A stretch of DNA of 36,472 bases from NCBI GenBank assembly GCA_017395245.1, contig JAFPVR010000025.1, positions 1-36,472 on the forward strand. The letters are read 5' to 3'. Each line of letters begins with the position of its first letter. Position 1 is the stretch's first letter. The notes under the pieces were generated by a model. That model was given only the letters and a program-made list of their open reading frames with translations, had not been told where the DNA came from and made no database searches. This document shows, piece after piece, positions 15,643 through 25,400 of this stretch. The position numbers were made by a program, and so were the translations under genes. The stretch is from Bacteroidales bacterium (GTDB taxonomy: Bacteria; Bacteroidota; Bacteroidia; Bacteroidales; WCHB1-69).

Positions 15643-15650
15643 TATCTTTG
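15643..15650 (+). promoter_or_regulatory. -7 promoter element for gatE-gatD
   Basis: TATCTTTG followed by CCGCTTG. It lies 184 bases before the gatE start, giving a long leader that contains the family 2 hairpin element at 15714-15787. Confidence 0.65.
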
Positions 15651-15713
15651 CCGCTTGTTTTTTAAAGGCATCAGGGATTAGGCAGAAGGCAATAGGCAAT
15701 AGAAATAATTTCT

Positions 15714-15787
15714 TTCCTTGAGCAGCCTCGAAGAGGCAAAACGCACGAAGTGCAATTAACCCCACATAAGCGAAGCGCAATGTGGGG
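15714..15787 (+). repeat. Dispersed hairpin element family 2, copy 1 (leader of gatE)
   Basis: TTCCTTGAGCAGCCTCGAAG, AGGC, then GCACGAAGTGC and CCCCACAT...ATGTGGGG enclosing GCGAAGC. The copy at 30860-30934 has GCGCGAAGCGC and CCCACAC...GTGTGGG instead, so both stems differ while pairing is kept. Ends 46 bases before gatE, sense orientation. Confidence 0.85.
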
Positions 15788-15833
15788 CGATAAAGGATGA
15801 TAGTAAAAATAAACAACAAATATACGAATAAGA

Positions 15834-17783
15834 ATGCAAACAATCAATCCCCAAGAAAATTACGAGGCCACAAAAGCCGCCATCGGCTATGTGGACCGCA
15901 AGGAGGCCACACAGGCCGACTACGACCGCATCGGGTTCATGTCGGGGCTGGAAGTGCACCAGCAACTGGCCACCAAGGAGAAACTCTTCTGCCGCTGTCC
16001 CGCCGGCATCTTCCAAAAGCCGGATCAGTTCGACGCGGAGTTGCTGCGCCACATGCGCCCCACCCTCTCCGAGATGGGCGAGTATGACGGCACGGCGCTC
16101 ATGGAGTTCAAAACGCGCAAAAACATCATCTACCGCATCGCGCACCGCACCGCGTGTACGTACGAGGTCGATGACACCCCGCCGTTCCCCATCAACCCTG
16201 AGGCGCTACAGTACGCCCTCGAGATTACCCTCGCCTCCAAGCTGAAGGTCGTGGGCGAGGTCCACATCACTCGCAAACAGTACCTCGACGGTTCCATCCC
16301 GACGGGTTTCCAGCGCACCGCCATTCTCGGCATCGACGGCGAAATTCCGTTGCGCCACAAGAAGGTGCGCCTCATCCAACTGAGTGTGGAGGAGGACGCC
16401 TGCCGCGAGGTCTCCGACATCGGACATACCCGCATCTACCGCACCGACCGCTTGGGAATGCCGCTGATTGAGACGGTTACGTACCCCGAAATGGTGAACC
16501 CTGACGAGGTGGAAGAGGCCGGCAACGTGATCCGCTTCCTGAACCGCAGCACGGGCCGTGTGCGCACGGGCATCGGCGCAGGTCGTCAGGACGTGAACGT
16601 GAGCTGCAAGGGCGGCACCCGCATCGAGGTGAAAGGCGTGGCCCACACCAAATGGATTCCGGAGGTCACCCACGTGGAGTGCTTCCGTCAGTGGGCGCTG
16701 CTCGCCATCCGTGAGCAACTCAAGGCCCGCATCCAGAAAGAGGATTGGAAAATGAACTATATGGAACTGAATCCTAAAGAGTTCCACTTCTATTTCGACC
16801 CCATCACCGACGCCATCAAGCGCGGCGAAAAGGTCTATGCCGTCAACCTGCCGCAGTTCGCAGGTCTGTTGTCGCACTTCACGCAGCCCGGCCATCCGTT
16901 CTACTGCGAATTCGCTGACAGACTGAAGGTTATCGCCTGCATCGAGCGCCCCAACATGGCCACAAGCGAGGACTTGGAGGATGTGGTGAGCCGCAGCGTG
17001 TTCGAAAAGGCCGCCAAGGCTCTCAACGCCGGCGACAACGACGCGCAGATCATCTTCTGGGCAGCGGACGACGATGTAAAAACTGCTCTGGAAACCATCG
17101 AGGAGCGTGCGTTGATGGCCTTCGACGGTGTGCCGCAAGAGACCCGCAAGGCCCTGCCCGACGGCACCACCATCTTCGAGCGCGTGTTGCCCGGCGCCGA
17201 CCGCATGTACCCCGACACCGACTCCGCGCCCATCCCGTTGACCAACGACTACATCGAAAGTCTGAAGAAGAACATCCCCGAGTCCATCGCCGACCGTTAC
17301 GCGCAACTCGACCAATGGGGTGTTCCTGCAGACTGCTACAAATACATCCTCACCTACAACTTCTTCCCGATTATCAAGCGGATTGTCAGCGAGTTGGATG
17401 TCTGCCCGAAATACGTCGGCACCTTCTTCGGCCACCGGCTCAAACATCTGCACGGCCAATACGGCAAGATTCCGTTCTATACAGACAGAATCTACGACAT
17501 GTTCGAATTCCTGAAAGCCAACGGATTGGACAAATCCATCGCGCCCGACCTGTTGAAACTGCTGTTCGAGCATCCGACTGCCGACTTCGCTGAGCTGCTG
17601 AAGCTCACCGGCTACAAGACGATGACGCGGGAGGAGATTGTGGAGCTGATGAACGCCGCCGCCAGTGCATTCAAGCCGATGCGCAAGCGCACCAACTCCG
17701 AGGATATGCGCAACAGTCTCCTCGGCAGCCTCCGCCCACAGGCCGTCGGCAACGCCGCATTCACCGAATTAGCCAAAAAGTAA
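15834..17783 (+). CDS. gatE: Glu-tRNA(Gln) amidotransferase subunit E, archaeal type
   Basis: A 649-residue GatE, the tRNA-binding kinase subunit of GatDE that converts Glu-tRNA(Gln) to Gln-tRNA(Gln). The GatB/GatE cradle is clear: GLEVHQQLATKEKLFCRCP (about 36-54), FPINPEALQYALEI, DGSIPTGFQRT, RLIQLSVEEDACRE, RLGMPLIETVTYPEM and GRQDVNVSCKGGTRIEVKG. GatE rather than GatB is shown by the length (GatB is about 480), the inserted AspRS-like block (about 310-420) and GVPQETRKALPDGTTIFERV, LPGADRMYPDTDSAPIPL at about 422-460. A helical/tail domain ends in NSLLGSLRPQAVGNAAF. gatD follows, 167 bases later. GatDE is classically archaeal, so its presence here is notable. Confidence 0.92.
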   Translation: MQTINPQENYEATKAAIGYVDRKEATQADYDRIGFMSGLEVHQQLATKEKLFCRCPAGIFQKPDQFDAELLRHMRPTLSEMGEYDGTALMEFKTRKNIIYRIAHRTACTYEVDDTPPFPINPEALQYALEITLASKLKVVGEVHITRKQYLDGSIPTGFQRTAILGIDGEIPLRHKKVRLIQLSVEEDACREVSDIGHTRIYRTDRLGMPLIETVTYPEMVNPDEVEEAGNVIRFLNRSTGRVRTGIGAGRQDVNVSCKGGTRIEVKGVAHTKWIPEVTHVECFRQWALLAIREQLKARIQKEDWKMNYMELNPKEFHFYFDPITDAIKRGEKVYAVNLPQFAGLLSHFTQPGHPFYCEFADRLKVIACIERPNMATSEDLEDVVSRSVFEKAAKALNAGDNDAQIIFWAADDDVKTALETIEERALMAFDGVPQETRKALPDGTTIFERVLPGADRMYPDTDSAPIPLTNDYIESLKKNIPESIADRYAQLDQWGVPADCYKYILTYNFFPIIKRIVSELDVCPKYVGTFFGHRLKHLHGQYGKIPFYTDRIYDMFEFLKANGLDKSIAPDLLKLLFEHPTADFAELLKLTGYKTMTREEIVELMNAAASAFKPMRKRTNSEDMRNSLLGSLRPQAVGNAAFTELAKK

Positions 17784-17794
17784 TTAACGAACAT

Positions 17795-17856
17795 ATTCCA
17801 AAAAGGGCTGAAAGCCCGACCTATGTTAACCCAGGGTGAGCGAAGCGAGCCCTGGG
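17795..17856 (+). repeat. Dispersed hairpin element family 1, copy 5 (gatE-gatD spacer)
   Basis: ATTCCAAAAAGGGCTGAAAG, CCC, then CCCAGGG/CCCTGGG with loop core GCGAAGC. It is the first of two direct copies between gatE and gatD, sense orientation. Confidence 0.88.
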
Positions 17857-17870
17857 ACAACAAACAACAA

Positions 17871-17930
17871 ATCCAAGAGGGCTGAAAGCCCGACACGTGT
17901 TAACCCAGGGTGAGCGAAGCGAGCCCTGGG
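17871..17930 (+). repeat. Dispersed hairpin element family 1, copy 6 (leader of gatD)
   Basis: ATCCAAGAGGGCTGAAAGCC, C, then CCCAGGG/CCCTGGG with loop core GCGAAGC. It ends 20 bases before the gatD start. The intermediate part reads CACGTGTT as in copy 3, so it is not a fresh duplicate of copy 5 (CCTATGTT). Confidence 0.88.
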
Positions 17931-17950
17931 AACATCAAAAACAAAGAAAT

Positions 17951-19432
17951 ATGGAAAATAACGATAAAGTCACATTCCAAGGATACAAAGGCAGAGCACT
18001 GGAAATGCTCAAAAAATACGACGTCCATGTGTGGGACAAGGCCGAGGTCGAGACCACCCGCGGACACTTCTCGGGCAAGATCCTGCCCAGGGCCGAGAAC
18101 ACCGACGACATCCACATCGTCATGAAGGTGGCCACCGGTTATAACATCGGCATCGACATCGAGACGGTGACCGGCATGACTGGCGAACGCGACCCGCAGC
18201 CCGTCTTCAAGATTCCGGAAAAGGAGTTCCCTTACACGCCCGGACTTCCGCACGTAAAGCTCCTCGGCACCGGCGGCACCATCGCCTCGCGACTGGACTA
18301 TCGCACCGGGGCCGTGATCCCGGCCTTCTCGCCGGGCGAACTCTACGGTGCCGTGCCCGAACTGGCCGACATCTGCAACTTGGAGACCGAAAAGGTCTTC
18401 GCCGTCTTCTCCGAGAATATGTCGCCCGTAGAGTACAAGGCATTAGCCAACAAGATTGGCGATGAAATCAAGAAGGGCATCGAGGGTATCGTAATCGGTC
18501 ACGGCACAGACACGTTGGCGCACACCGCAACCGCGCTGACCTACATGTGCCAGAACCTTCCCATGCCAGTCGTATTAGTCGGTTCGCAGAGAAGCTCCGA
18601 CCGTCCGAGCTCCGACGCGGCATTGAACCTCATGCACGCGATGACGGCAGCTGGTCACGGAGACATCGCCGAAGTGATGGTCTGCATGTTCGGACCCACC
18701 AGCGATGACTACGGTTTCCTGCATCGCGGCACCCGCGTGCGTAAGATGCACAGCTCCTATCGTTCCACGTTCCGCACCATCGGCGACACGCCGCTGGCCA
18801 CCGTGAACCGTCGGGACGGCGTGCAGCCCATCAAGGAGGTCTATAACCACCGTCGTCACGGCGAGCAACACCGCAAGGTGGAGGTCATCACCAACTACGA
18901 GGACTACAAGCGCAGCTTAGCCCTCAACGACCCGAACGTCACCCGCATCGTGCCAACCTTCGATGACCGCGTGGCCATCCTCTACTACTATCCGGGCATG
19001 AAACCCGATGTGTTGGATGCGCTCATCGACAACGGCTACAAGGGCATCGTTTGGGACGGCACCGGATTAGGACACGTCAACAAGCACATGTTCGACGCCA
19101 TCCAGCGTGCCACCGACGCAGGCGTACACCAGTACATGAGCGTGCAGACCATCTGGGGCTACACCCACATGTTCGTCTATGACACGGGTCGCGACATGAT
19201 GGCCCGCGGCATCATCCCCGCCGACAACATGCTGGCAGAGAGCTCCTACATCAAGCTCGGCTGGGCGCTCGGCCTCACGAAGGACAGCGGCCAAAAACGC
19301 GAAGATGTGAAGAAGCTGATGCTCACCCCCATCAACGACGAAATCACCAAGCGCGAGCCCTACGACGGCTATCTCGTCTATCAAGGCGGTGTGCCCGAGG
19401 TTGAGGAATTTGTACGGAAAGTCCGCAAATAG
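17951..19432 (+). CDS. gatD: Glu-tRNA(Gln) amidotransferase subunit D, archaeal type
   Basis: A 493-residue GatD, the asparaginase-like glutaminase that feeds ammonia to GatE. The N-terminal SH3-like domain specific to GatD (about 1-85: YKGRALEMLKKYDVHVWDKA, TRGHFSGKILPRAENTDDIHIVMKVATGYNIGIDIE) precedes the asparaginase core. The catalytic residues are present: Thr in GTGGTIASRLDY, the Thr-Asp pair in IGHGTDTLAHTA and the Lys in TRVRKMHSSYRSTF, as in archaeal GatD. GAVIPAFSPGEL is another family mark. Simple asparaginases of about 330 residues lack the N-terminal domain. I start at the ATG at 17951; an upstream GTG at 17897 would translate the hairpin element. Ends at a strong terminator. 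Confidence 0.93.
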   Translation: MENNDKVTFQGYKGRALEMLKKYDVHVWDKAEVETTRGHFSGKILPRAENTDDIHIVMKVATGYNIGIDIETVTGMTGERDPQPVFKIPEKEFPYTPGLPHVKLLGTGGTIASRLDYRTGAVIPAFSPGELYGAVPELADICNLETEKVFAVFSENMSPVEYKALANKIGDEIKKGIEGIVIGHGTDTLAHTATALTYMCQNLPMPVVLVGSQRSSDRPSSDAALNLMHAMTAAGHGDIAEVMVCMFGPTSDDYGFLHRGTRVRKMHSSYRSTFRTIGDTPLATVNRRDGVQPIKEVYNHRRHGEQHRKVEVITNYEDYKRSLALNDPNVTRIVPTFDDRVAILYYYPGMKPDVLDALIDNGYKGIVWDGTGLGHVNKHMFDAIQRATDAGVHQYMSVQTIWGYTHMFVYDTGRDMMARGIIPADNMLAESSYIKLGWALGLTKDSGQKREDVKKLMLTPINDEITKREPYDGYLVYQGGVPEVEEFVRKVRK

Positions 19433-19469
19433 GAGCCGATGCTTCCAAGCGTCGCAATATAGAACACGA

Positions 19470-19501
19470 GCCGTCACAGTGTGGCGGCCCGTTTTTTTTT
19501 A
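19470..19501 (+). terminator. Rho-independent terminator of gatE-gatD
   Basis: GCCGTCACA (19470-19478) pairs with TGTGGCGGC (19480-19488) and is followed by CCG and at least nine Ts. Confidence 0.85.
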
Positions 19502-19543
19502 CACATTTCACTTTCGCACTATAGTTCTTGCAAAAATTTTATG

Positions 19544-19551
19544 TATCTTTG
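19544..19551 (+). promoter_or_regulatory. -7 promoter element for the broken C10 protease gene
   Basis: TATCTTTG followed by CGGCG, 85 bases before the signal-peptide ATG at 19637. The promoter looks intact, so the pseudogene is probably still transcribed. Confidence 0.6.
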
Positions 19552-19636
19552 CGGCGTCATATTTATTGCCGTTGTTTGACGGCCACGGAGGTATGACATG
19601 AATGCGGTAAAATGGATATCCACAAGATTTAGAAGT

Positions 19637-22399
19637 ATGAAAAGATTTTTCCTTTTGTTCGTCACGGCTTTCCTCTTGTCGAATCTGGTGTGGGCTTCGC
19701 CCGTCGATTCGACGGAAGCCAAGAATCTCGCGCAGACGTTCTACCGGCTGCATTTCCCCGAACAGGCCCAGCCTGTTTTTGTGGAAATCTCCCAAAGCGT
19801 CGGTGTAGAGCACTTCTACATATTCAACAACACGAACGGGCCCGGATTCGTCATGGTTTCGGGCGACGACTGCGCCATCCCGATCCTCGGTTATTCGGGA
19901 ACGACCAATTGCAAGACCGGCGAGTTGCGGGACAATGTTCTTTCCTGGTTGGGCTACTATGACGGCACCATCGGCGCTGCGGTGCTGAACGGGGAAGTGG
20001 CGACAGCGGAGATCGCCGAGCAATGGAACGGTCTCCGCGCAGGCTATCTGCCGGAGCCCCAATCCGTCACCATTGTCAACCCGCTCCTCGCAACAACGTG
20101 GGACCAGATTGCGCCCTATAACAACCTCTGTCCCGGCACCGGCACCGACAAGGCCTACGTTGGTTGCGTGGCCACGGCCATGGCGCAGCTCATGAAGTAT
20201 TACAACTGGCCCACCACCGGCACGGGCAGCAACTCCTACATTTCCAACAACGGAACTTACAATTACGGCACGCTTTCCGCCAATTTCGGAGCCACCACCT
20301 ACGATTGGAACAACATGCTCAACAGCTATCCCTACGCCAACGCGGGCACCGCGGCGCAACAGAATGCCGTGGCCACACTCATGTAGCACTGCGGCGTATC
20401 GGTCAGCATGAGCTACTCGCCCGAATGGTCGGGAGCATACGTCACCGATATCGAAATCGCCAGCTGGTATCCCGAATATCCCACTGCGGAAAAGGCTCTA
20501 AAGAACAACTTCAAGTATTCCCCTTCTCTCACAGGCTTGGCGAAAGCGAATTATACCAGTGCACAGTGGACCTCCATGCTGAAGGCCGATCTGGACAACG
20601 GCCGTCCCATACTGTATGACGGGACGGACCAGAGCGGACAAGGCGGGCACTGTTTCGTTTGCGACGGTTACGACAACAACAACTATTTCCATTTCAACTG
20701 GGGTTGGAGCGGCTGGTATGACGGCTATTTCCAACATTCCAACCTCACTCCCGGCACGGGCGGCGCCGGCGCGGGCAACAGCGACTATTCATACAACCAG
20801 TGTGCCATCTTCGGGGCCGTGCCGAACAATGGAGGCTCGGACTCCACAAACTGTGAATACCTGCATTACCCGCTTCCCGGGTCGCTCGACTTCTACGTCC
20901 TGGCCAGCGGTGGTGGCTACGTCTCTGGCACCAACTCCTACGGCGACATTGCCAAGGCCGACTTTTTCACCTACTCCGGCAACGGCAACATAGAAAGCCT
21001 TAATGTCACATTCGGCGCAATCGACGGCGTCAGCGGCAGCCTTGTCTTCACAGTGTGGGACGACAACAACGGGACTCCCGGCAACGTGCTTGGCAACAAG
21101 ACCGTTTCCCTCGCCACGGTTTACAATGCATCTGTGAATCAAGGCTTCAACTACGAGTGCGTTTTTGACAGTCCCATCCCCATCACCGGAAACTTCTTTG
21201 CCGGTATTGATTTTTCCAGCGCGAACAGTTCTGTAGGCATCATAACCACTCAAGACGGAAGCGCCACGAACACCGGATGGGAAATGTTGAGTGATGGATC
21301 GTGGATACCCTATAACAGTGCCAACTCGTAGGGAATGTCCCTCACACATGCCATCCACCCGTACGTTTGCCCGGTCACATCCCCGGACCCGGGCGTGGGC
21401 GACTACCTACTCGTCATGTATGAGGCCTTCAGCTACAGTCCCAACCCGATGCAACAAAGCCAGCCCGTCTCGGTGAACGTCAGCGTGGGCAATGCCGGCA
21501 CCGGCACGTTCAACGGAAGCTTCAAGCTGGTGCTTCTCAACGCCAACAACACCGAGGTGCAAGTCATCGGACAACAGAGTTTGAGCAGCCCGCTGACCTC
21601 TATGATATACACACCGCTGACATTTAGCGGAACAATTACAGTGCCCGCCGGCACCTACCAGATGGCCCTCTACTACCAGGCCACCGGCACGAGCACTTGG
21701 ACGCTCGTGAGCAACAGTTCCGGTGTAGCCAATCCCGTCAACGTCAACGTCACTGGCGGTTCCACCCCGCCCATCACGGGCTCCGGCCTCAACATGTACA
21801 CCGACTTTGTCTACACGCCTGACCCGCTGCGGCAGAACACCGTGGCCTACGTCACCGTCGGTGTCATCAATTTAGACAACACGGCTTTCACCGGAAATCT
21901 CCGACTTGCGCTTGAGACACCCAATGGCGAACATGTGCAGACCATCCAGCAAATACCCGTTTCCACACCTGTCGCCGTCAACAGCTACGGCCAGATCAAC
22001 TTCAGCGGCAACATCACCGCAGCTCCCGGATTCTACAACCTGATCCTCTATTACAAGCCAACAGGCGGTTCTACCTGGATGACCGTGGGCAGCGACTACA
22101 ACGCCTCCTTCCAGAATCCGAAATCCGTCATGGTGGCCTACCCGAACGGCATTGACGACCACGCCATGGATGCGGCCAGGCTCCGTCCCAACCCTGCCAC
22201 CGACCATTTCTACCTCGACGTGAACGACCAGACCATTGATAAAATGGAGATATTCACGACAACCGGACAGTTAGTCCATACGCAGAGTAATGTCCTGAAC
22301 GGCGAAAGCATCGACATCTCATTCTTGAATAGCGGGGTGTATTTTGTGCGGTACAAGATGCCCGACAACGTCGGAACATTGAAATTGGTCGTAAAATAA
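19637..22399 (+). pseudogene. C10-family (streptopain/PrtT-like) cysteine protease with T9SS tail, two in-frame amber codons
   Basis: One continuous reading frame of 921 codons is interrupted only by TAG at codon 250 (20384-20386) and codon 565 (21329-21331). It encodes a signal peptide (MKRFFLLFVTAFLLSNLVWA), a propeptide, a C10 protease domain with the catalytic Cys at 177 (YVGCVATAMAQL) and His in GGHCFVCDGYD. Next come one roughly 180-residue module starting CEYLHYPLPG, two Ig-like repeats and a T9SS sorting domain (LRPNPATDHFYLDV). Against the intact paralogue at 22429, the first TAG replaces Tyr (TAC). The second aligns with Trp (TGG) of that paralogue's second module. Other genes here end in TAG (gatD, rel, LytTR), so recoding is unlikely. 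The truncated product would hold propeptide and Cys but not His. The signal-peptide ATG was preferred over an in-frame one at 19598. Confidence 0.88.
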
Positions 22400-22428
22400 A
22401 CGCATTAAAACAATAAAAACATAAAGGT

Positions 22429-25400
22429 ATGAAGAAATCATTTTTGTTTTTGGTTTCGGTTTTCATCCTGACCAATATGGCATGGGCCTCGCCTGTCGAT
22501 TCGATGGAAGCCAAAAATCTTGCCCAGACGTTCTACCGGCTGCATTTCCCCGGGCAAGCCCTGCCCGTTTTCGAGGAAATCTCCCAAAGCGTCGGGGTGG
22601 AGCACTTCTACATATTCAACAACACGAGCGGTCCCGGCTTCGTACTGGTTGCGGGTGACGACTGCGCCACCCCGATTCTCGGCTATTCGGGAGCGAACAA
22701 CTGTCAAAGCGGCGAATTACCGGACAACCTCCGTTCCTGGTTCAACTACTACGACGGCACCATCGCTGCATCGGTGCTGAACGGGGCGGTGGCGACACCG
22801 GAGATTGCTGAAGAGTGGAACAATCTTCGCACGGGAAACCTGCCGGAGCCTCAATCCGTCACCGCTGTGAGCCCGCTCCTCGCCACCACCTGGAACCAAA
22901 TAGCCCCATACAACGACCTTTGCCCCGGAACCGGCAGCGACAAGCCCTACGTGGGCTGCGTGGCCACAGCTATGGCACAGCTTATGAAATACTACAACTG
23001 GCCCACTACAGGAACAGGCAGCTACTCCTATTACTGCAACAACGGCACCTATAATTACGGCATACTTTCCGCCAATTTCGGAACAACCACCTACGACTGG
23101 GCCAATATGCTCAACAGTTATCCAAACACCAATTCCGGTACAGCCGCCCAGCGTACCGCCGTGGCCACACTCATGTACCACTGCGGTGTGTCCGTCAATA
23201 TGAGCTACTCCCCCGAATGGTCTGGTGCTTTTTTGGCCGACTGCGAAGTCGCAAGCACCTATCCCAACTATCCCACTGCGGAAAAAGCCTTGAAAAACTA
23301 TTTCAAATATTCCCCATCCCTCGTTGGCGCGGCCAGAGCAAACTATACCAATACACAATGGATTGCCATGTTGAAGAACGATTTGGACCAGCAGCGTCCT
23401 GTTTTGTATGACGGAACGGCCCAGAACGGACAGGGCGGGCACTGTTTCGTTTGCGACGGTTACGACAACTTCAACAATTTCCATTTCAACTGGGGCTGGG
23501 AGGGTAACTATGACGGTTATTTCGTTCTTGACAACCTCACACCCGGCACCGGCCAAGCTGGTGCGGGCAGCGGCGACTTCTCGTATAACCAGAGTGCCTT
23601 GTTCGGCGTCGTGCCGAACAACGGCAGCACACCCGACCCCTCCGGCTGTGCATACCTGCACTACCCGCTCCCGGGAACGCTCAACTTCTACACGTTCAAC
23701 AACAACGGCGGCTACGTGGCGGGCACCAACATCTACGGCGAGACGGCCAAAGCCGACTATTTCACCTATTCCGGCAGTGGCTCCGTCCAGAGTCTCAATG
23801 TCACCTTCGGCGCGATCGATGGTGTCAATGGCAGCATCAACTTTACCGTATGGGCCGACAATAACGGGACACCCGGCGCTGTTCTTGGCAGCAAGACCGT
23901 CACCCTCAACACCATCTACACCACGGCCGTGAACCTTGGCGGCAACTATGAATGCGTCTTCGACAACCCCATCGCCGTCAACGGCAGCTTCTTTGCCGGC
24001 ATCGATTTTTCCAACGCAAGCAGTGCCATTGGTATTTACACCACCACGGCCGGCGACACGGCGAACACCGGATGGAGCCTGTCGAGCAGCGGCCAATGGG
24101 TGCCTTATAACAGTCCAAGCCATGTGAATGCAAACCTCACGCACGCCATCCACCCGTACGTCTGCGCGACATCTACACCCACCCCGCCCGACCCCACCGG
24201 CTGCAACTACCTGCACTACCCTCTTGCCACCACGACCACCTATACCGTCAATGGCGGTGGCTATGTCTCCGGCACCAACGTTTATGGCGACGAGGCCAAG
24301 GCCGACTATTTCACCTATTCGGGCAATGGATCCGTCGAGAAAATCAAGATTACCATCGGGGCTATCGACGGCACGAACGGCAGTGTCGCCTTCACCGTTT
24401 GGGCTGACAACAACGGTACCCCGGGTGCGGTGCTTGGCAGCAAGACTGTCACGCTAAGCACTATCTACAGTGCCGCTGCAAGCAACAACGGCGACTACGA
24501 ATGCGTCTTTGACAGCCCCATCGCCGTCAGCGGCAGCTTCTTTGCCGGTTTGGACATCAGCAACGCCACAAGCTATTTCGGCTTGGTAAGCACCGTGGAC
24601 AGCACAGCGGCCAATACCGCTTGGGATTATTACGACGGCGACTGGTGGCCTTACACCGATTCCTGGGAGCTATCTGTCACGAACGCCATTTTCCCCTACG
24701 TCTGTTCGGGTTCCGACCCCAATCCGCCTACTCCCACCACGGATCTCAACGTCTATTCCAACTTCACCTACACGCCCAACCCGATGCAACAGAACCAGTC
24801 CGTCTCGGTTGAGGTGAGTGTGGCCAACACCGGTTCCAGCGCCTACAACGGCACTCTCAAGTTAGTGCTGCTTGACGCCAACAACATCGAGCAGCAAGTC
24901 ATCGGCCAGTCGAACATTACGTTGAATTCGATGTCTTTCTTCAACTTCCAGTTCAGCGGCACGGTCACCGTCCCCGTCGGCACCTACCAAATGGCTGTCT
25001 TTGCCCAACCCACCGGCCAGAGCACCTGGACGCTGGTAGGCAACGGATTGAACTACCCCAATCCCGTCTCTGTCACCGTCACCGGCGGTTCCAACCCGCC
25101 CGTGAGCGCATTCAACCTCATCATGTATGAGGACTTCACCTACACCCCCAACCCGATGCAGCAGAATCAAACCGTTACGGTGAGTGCCACCGTGGCCAAC
25201 TCCGGCACTGGCGCCTTCAACGGAAATCTCAAGCTGGTCCTGTTAGATGCCAACAACTTCGAAGCGCAGACCATCGGCCAGACGAGCGGATCACTGAACA
25301 CGATGACCTACAACGCTTTCCAGTTCAGCAACACGGTCACGGTGAACCCCGGCACCTACAATTTGGCTTTATACTACCAAGCCACCGGCGAGAGCACTTG

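Noticed and set aside
15415-15843. Leftward 142-residue open frame overlapping tadA and the gatE leader
   Set aside because: It reads through the family 2 repeat (VGLIALRAFCLFEAAQG recurs at 30789-31013 for the same reason) and is antisense to tadA.
16206-17573. 455-residue leftward open frame inside gatE (and a 629-residue one inside rel)
   Set aside because: Long antisense frames arise from the GC-rich codon usage of strongly supported genes; they have no recognisable motifs, promoter or start context.
15834-17783. GatB of the usual GatCAB
   Set aside because: Too long (649 against about 480 residues), with the GatE-specific insertion and a GatD partner next door. No gatA or gatC is visible.
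17897-17950. Upstream GTG start for gatD
   Set aside because: It would translate the family 1 hairpin element (TQGERSEPWEHQ). The ATG at 17951 gives the normal GatD N terminus.
20384-21331. Stop-codon recoding (TAG read as an amino acid)
   Set aside because: gatD, rel and the LytTR gene end in TAG at their expected family lengths, so TAG is a normal stop here. The two ambers align with different residues (Tyr and Trp), which fits point mutations better.
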